Of a stretch of 8,581 nucleotides of DNA, positions 7,131-8,581 are shown piece after piece. Every line of letters begins with the position of its first letter. Positions within the stretch are counted from its first letter, which is position 1. Source of the stretch: an uncultured Oscillospiraceae bacterium (lineage in GTDB: Bacteria > Bacillota > Clostridia > Oscillospirales > Ruminococcaceae); NCBI GenBank assembly GCA_900540595.1, contig UQGL01000059.1:1-8581 (forward strand), in the 5' to 3' direction. The notes under the pieces are model-generated. The model was not told the origin of the DNA. It saw only the letters and a program-made list of their open reading frames with translations, and searched no databases. The position numbers and the translations under genes were made by a program.

Positions 7131-7479
7131 GCCGCCCCTCGCCTTCCCTATCCTGACTGTCCTCCCGATTTATCTGCCGAAGCCGGAAGCACAGAACAGT
7201 CACGCACACGCCCAAGAGAAAGGACAAAAGCCCGATGACAATATACCCCAGCGCCGCGCCGCCGCCATACATACTGGCGGCCGTTTCAAAGCCCGCGAAA
7301 TCGCCGGGGCGGATCCCCGCAACCATGCCGGGCATGGCAAAGGACACACTCACGATCAGCACAAGGCACGCCGCAGCAGCAGAAATCGTAGTGATCGTAC
7401 TGCGCCGCCGCTGTTCCCTGCGCTGTCTTGCGGCGATGCGCCGCTTTGTTTCCGCAAAGCGTTCTTCATGGCTCCGCAT
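7117..7479 (-). CDS. Small two-helix membrane protein after the sigma gene, candidate anti-sigma factor (120 aa)
   Basis: The N-terminus is basic and helix-forming (ERFAETKRRIAARQRREQRRR, residues 6-26). A helix spans about 28-48 and an outside loop of about 25 residues follows, with GFETAASMYGGGAA. A second helix spans about 75-98 (IVIGLLSFLLGVCVTVLCF) and the tail is charged (RLRQINREDSQD). The start ATG 7479 overlaps the sigma stop by 14 bp. Its place directly after an ECF-type sigma gene, its membrane topology and the PrsW gene two positions later fit an anti-sigma factor that is cut in the membrane. It lacks the zinc-binding HxxxCxxC motif of ZAS anti-sigma factors, so the sigma-binding part would be the short N-terminal helix. 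The 108-residue protein at 5397-5723 is a likely paralog. Confidence 0.83.
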   Translation of the reverse strand: MRSHEERFAETKRRIAARQRREQRRRSTITTISAAAACLVLIVSVSFAMPGMVAGIRPGDFAGFETAASMYGGGAALGYIVIGLLSFLLGVCVTVLCFRLRQINREDSQDREGEGRHGAD

Positions 7480-8014
7480 TTGTGATTCCCTCCCGTTCCA
7501 GTAATTTGCGCAGGCTCTCTTTTCCGCGATACACCAGATTGCTGATCTGCTTCACGGTTTTTCCCGTGACCTCCGCCGCCTGCGCGTAACTCATCCCCTC
7601 AAAATAGGTCAGATACAAAACCTCCCGATAGTCCGGGTTCATTTCACCCATACAGCCATGCAGAATGCGGTTGCGCTCCGCTGTGCCGATGACCTCCTCC
7701 GCCAGCTGCTGCCCGTCCGGCTCATCGGTCAGCGCGTCTAAGCTGAACATCAGCTTTCGTTTGCTTTTATGGCGCAGCGCCATGTGCCGCGCCGCCTTAT
7801 ATAAATACGCCTTGAAGCCGCCTTCCCGGATGCGGGGCTTTTTCGTGAACAGATAGGCGAACACATCCAGCATCAGTTCCTCCGCCTCGTGTATGTCGTG
7901 CAGGTAGCCGTCTAGGTACACAGTCAGAGGATCGCCGTATTTTTCCATCAGGGCCTCCAGCCCTGCGTCATCACCGTTCAGATATTGGCGATAAAAATCC
8001 CCGTCACTGACCAT
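7466..8014 (-). CDS. ECF-type RNA polymerase sigma factor (182 aa)
   Basis: The two core sigma-70 regions are visible. Region 2 spans about residues 5-85 (YRQYLNGDDAGLEALMEKYG, then HEAEELMLDVFAYLF, then FKAYLYKAARHMAL). Region 4 spans about 118-176 (MNPDYREVLYLTYFEGMSY, then the helix-turn-helix AQAAEVTGKTVKQISNLVYR). There is no region 1 or 3, as expected for ECF sigmas that recruit RNA polymerase to a small regulon. I chose ATG 8014 (MVSDGDFYRQ) because GGAAGGAGGGGG lies just upstream; the frame stays open to 8275 but that part is a remnant of another gene. The start overlaps the surviving stop of the AraC remnant by 11 bp and its end overlaps the two-helix protein gene by 14 bp. Inferred target: the surface-protein unit at 424-5723, and perhaps its own operon. 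Confidence 0.92.
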   Translation of the reverse strand: MVSDGDFYRQYLNGDDAGLEALMEKYGDPLTVYLDGYLHDIHEAEELMLDVFAYLFTKKPRIREGGFKAYLYKAARHMALRHKSKRKLMFSLDALTDEPDGQQLAEEVIGTAERNRILHGCMGEMNPDYREVLYLTYFEGMSYAQAAEVTGKTVKQISNLVYRGKESLRKLLEREGITNAEP

Positions 8015-8268
8015 CGTGTCCCCCTCCTTCCTGCGATTCGTATGCGCCGTGCGGGTTATCGCGGTACTGCTGCGGCTGCGCAGCCCGCATTCGTGCGCCA
8101 GCTCCTCTAAACGCAGTTCCTCGTGCAGATGGGTGGAAATATACTGCAGGCAGTTTTTGATGACGGCGCTCTGTGCGCCGTCTTTTTGGTATCCACCACG
8201 CGGTTGCAGAAGTCCAACGGCACCGGGCAGAGTGTGTGCAGCTGTTCGCAGCATGGAAAAACATCCAT
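8004..8268 (-). pseudogene. Decayed AraC-family transcription regulator
   Basis: Three pieces of an AraC-type regulator lie in order but in three frames. From ATG 8268 the first piece reads MDVFPCCEQLHTLCPVPLDF and continues to RVVDTKKT. A frame change near 8175 leads to SAVIKNCLQYISTHL, then EELRLEELAHECGL (to 8081), the first helices of the AraC helix-turn-helix domain. The rest of that domain is missing. The last piece, in the third frame, starts PQQYRDNPHGAYESQEGG (from 8075) and matches the usual TPxxYR end of the family, stopping at TGA 8004-8006. Most of the N-terminal sensor part also seems lost, since only about 30 residues precede the HTH. A promoter and ribosome binding site (AAGGGAG) remain upstream. 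The family call rests on the HTH and YR motifs. Confidence 0.7.
8074..8085. repeat. 12-bp palindrome at the AraC deletion junction
   Basis: GGCTGCGCAGCC is a perfect palindrome lying exactly between the end of the first HTH piece (8081) and the start of the C-terminal piece (8075) of the AraC remnant. Palindromes of this kind can promote deletion during replication, which may explain the missing segment. It may equally be a chance feature of GC-rich coding sequence. Confidence 0.6.
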
Positions 8269-8289
8269 AAAGCACTCCCTTTTCTCTCT

Positions 8290-8320
8290 AACTGTATCAC
8301 AGTTCTTCCATTACAGTCAA
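8290..8320 (-). promoter_or_regulatory. Sigma-70 promoter with operator-like dyad
   Basis: On the minus strand TTGACT (8315-8320) and TACAGT (8291-8296) are separated by 18 bp, a fair housekeeping promoter. Over the -10 lies the dyad AACTGT-GAT-ACAGTT (8290-8304), perfect in both 6-bp arms. A further ACTGT half-site (8313-8317) overlaps the -35. This looks like a repressor or activator site, possibly once used by the now broken AraC regulator. The promoter sits 22 bp before the remnant's ATG and is the only clear one feeding the sigma operon. Confidence 0.6.
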
Positions 8321-8354
8321 GATATCGACAATAAATGCAAGGGCTGGCTACCGC

Positions 8355-8386
8355 TGCAAAAAAGGGCGGGCTTGTAATTTTTTGCA
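8355..8386. repeat. 9-bp inverted repeat near the truncated SRAP gene
   Basis: TGCAAAAAA (8355-8363) and TTTTTTGCA (8378-8386) are perfect reverse complements around a 14-base spacer. The arms are mostly A and T, so a strong terminator hairpin is doubtful. It lies in the non-coding stretch between the end of SRAP homology (about 8416) and the promoter at 8320, and may mark a junction. Confidence 0.35.
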
Positions 8387-8415
8387 AAGGCTATTGAGTG
8401 TTGGAGCTTGTTCTT

Positions 8416-8581
8416 GTATTTGTGCTTGGCGGCGTCCCATTCATAAAAGCCGGTGGCGGGGATCACGCAGCGCTGGAAGGCAACACTGCGGCGAAACACC
8501 GACTTTTCCGTCACCGTTTCGGCGCAGCCATCAATGACATCGTATCCGCCCACCCGGAGTGCAGCGAAACCACCATCACCT
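8416..8581 (-). pseudogene. Truncated, mutated SRAP-domain (YedK/HMCES-like) gene, partial
   Basis: The frame entering from the right edge reads GYDVIDGCAETVTEKSVFRR, followed by RCVIPATGFYEWDAAKHKY. This matches the SRAP core, whose usual form is INARAET-x-x-EKP-x-FR and RC-x-xPA-x-GFYEW. SRAP proteins cap abasic sites in single-stranded DNA. Here the NAR positions read DGC, replacing an Asn and an Arg conserved near the active site (N75 and R77 in E. coli YedK numbering), while the Glu of GFYEW is kept. Homology stops at about 8416, and the following residues to the stop at 8317-8319 (KNKLQHSIAF onward) do not resemble the family, so the C-terminal half with the catalytic His is lost. The gene is probably inactive. 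Its N-terminal Cys lies outside the window. Confidence 0.75.

Noticed and set aside
8015..8275. Sigma factor with an 87-residue N-terminal extension containing AraC-like sequence
   Set aside because: A fusion was considered, but a strong Shine-Dalgarno sits just before ATG 8014, the sigma domain begins right there, and the AraC pieces lie in three different frames, which fits decay rather than fusion.

Overview
The window is about 55-60% GC. Its gene content points to a gut-type Gram-positive anaerobe of the Clostridia (Oscillospiraceae-like; inferred from protein style, not proven). The left edge holds the 3' end of a plus-strand gene resembling a VirB4/TraE-type conjugation ATPase, so the locus probably sits in or beside an integrative conjugative element. 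Everything else that looks real is on the minus strand.

Read right to left on the minus strand, the layout is as follows. A truncated, mutated SRAP (YedK/HMCES-like) remnant lies at the right edge (about 8416-8581). A sigma-70-type promoter with an operator-like dyad follows (8290-8320). Next is a decayed AraC-family regulator spread over three reading frames (8004-8268), whose surviving stop overlaps the start of an ECF-type sigma factor (7466-8014). The sigma gene is followed, with 14, 14 and 4 bp overlaps, by a small basic two-helix membrane protein (7117-7479), a polytopic membrane protein of unknown family (6504-7130) and a PrsW-family intramembrane metalloprotease with all its motifs (5878-6507). 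A strong intrinsic terminator (5839-5858) ends this unit.

A second unit begins after that terminator. An AT-rich leader carries a 12-bp palindrome and a candidate ECF promoter. It is followed by a second small two-helix protein (5397-5723), paralogous in design to the first, which overlaps by 4 bp a 1658-residue exported surface protein (424-5400). That protein has a signal peptide, about 1100 residues of unrecognised sequence, FnIII-like, Ig-like and InlB-repeat-like modules, a Pro/Ala-rich stalk built from 42-bp tandem repeats, and a C-terminal membrane anchor with a basic tail. Downstream lie a 15-bp perfect hairpin, the C-terminal remnant of an unknown gene, and a UUCG-loop terminator (161-182).

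The working hypothesis is a self-contained envelope-signalling module. The ECF sigma factor would be held by a small membrane protein, released by PrsW-initiated proteolysis (as known for RsiW/PrsW in Bacillus subtilis), and would direct expression of the giant surface protein and a second anti-sigma-like paralog. Only the gene order, overlaps and motifs are seen; the regulatory logic is inferred.
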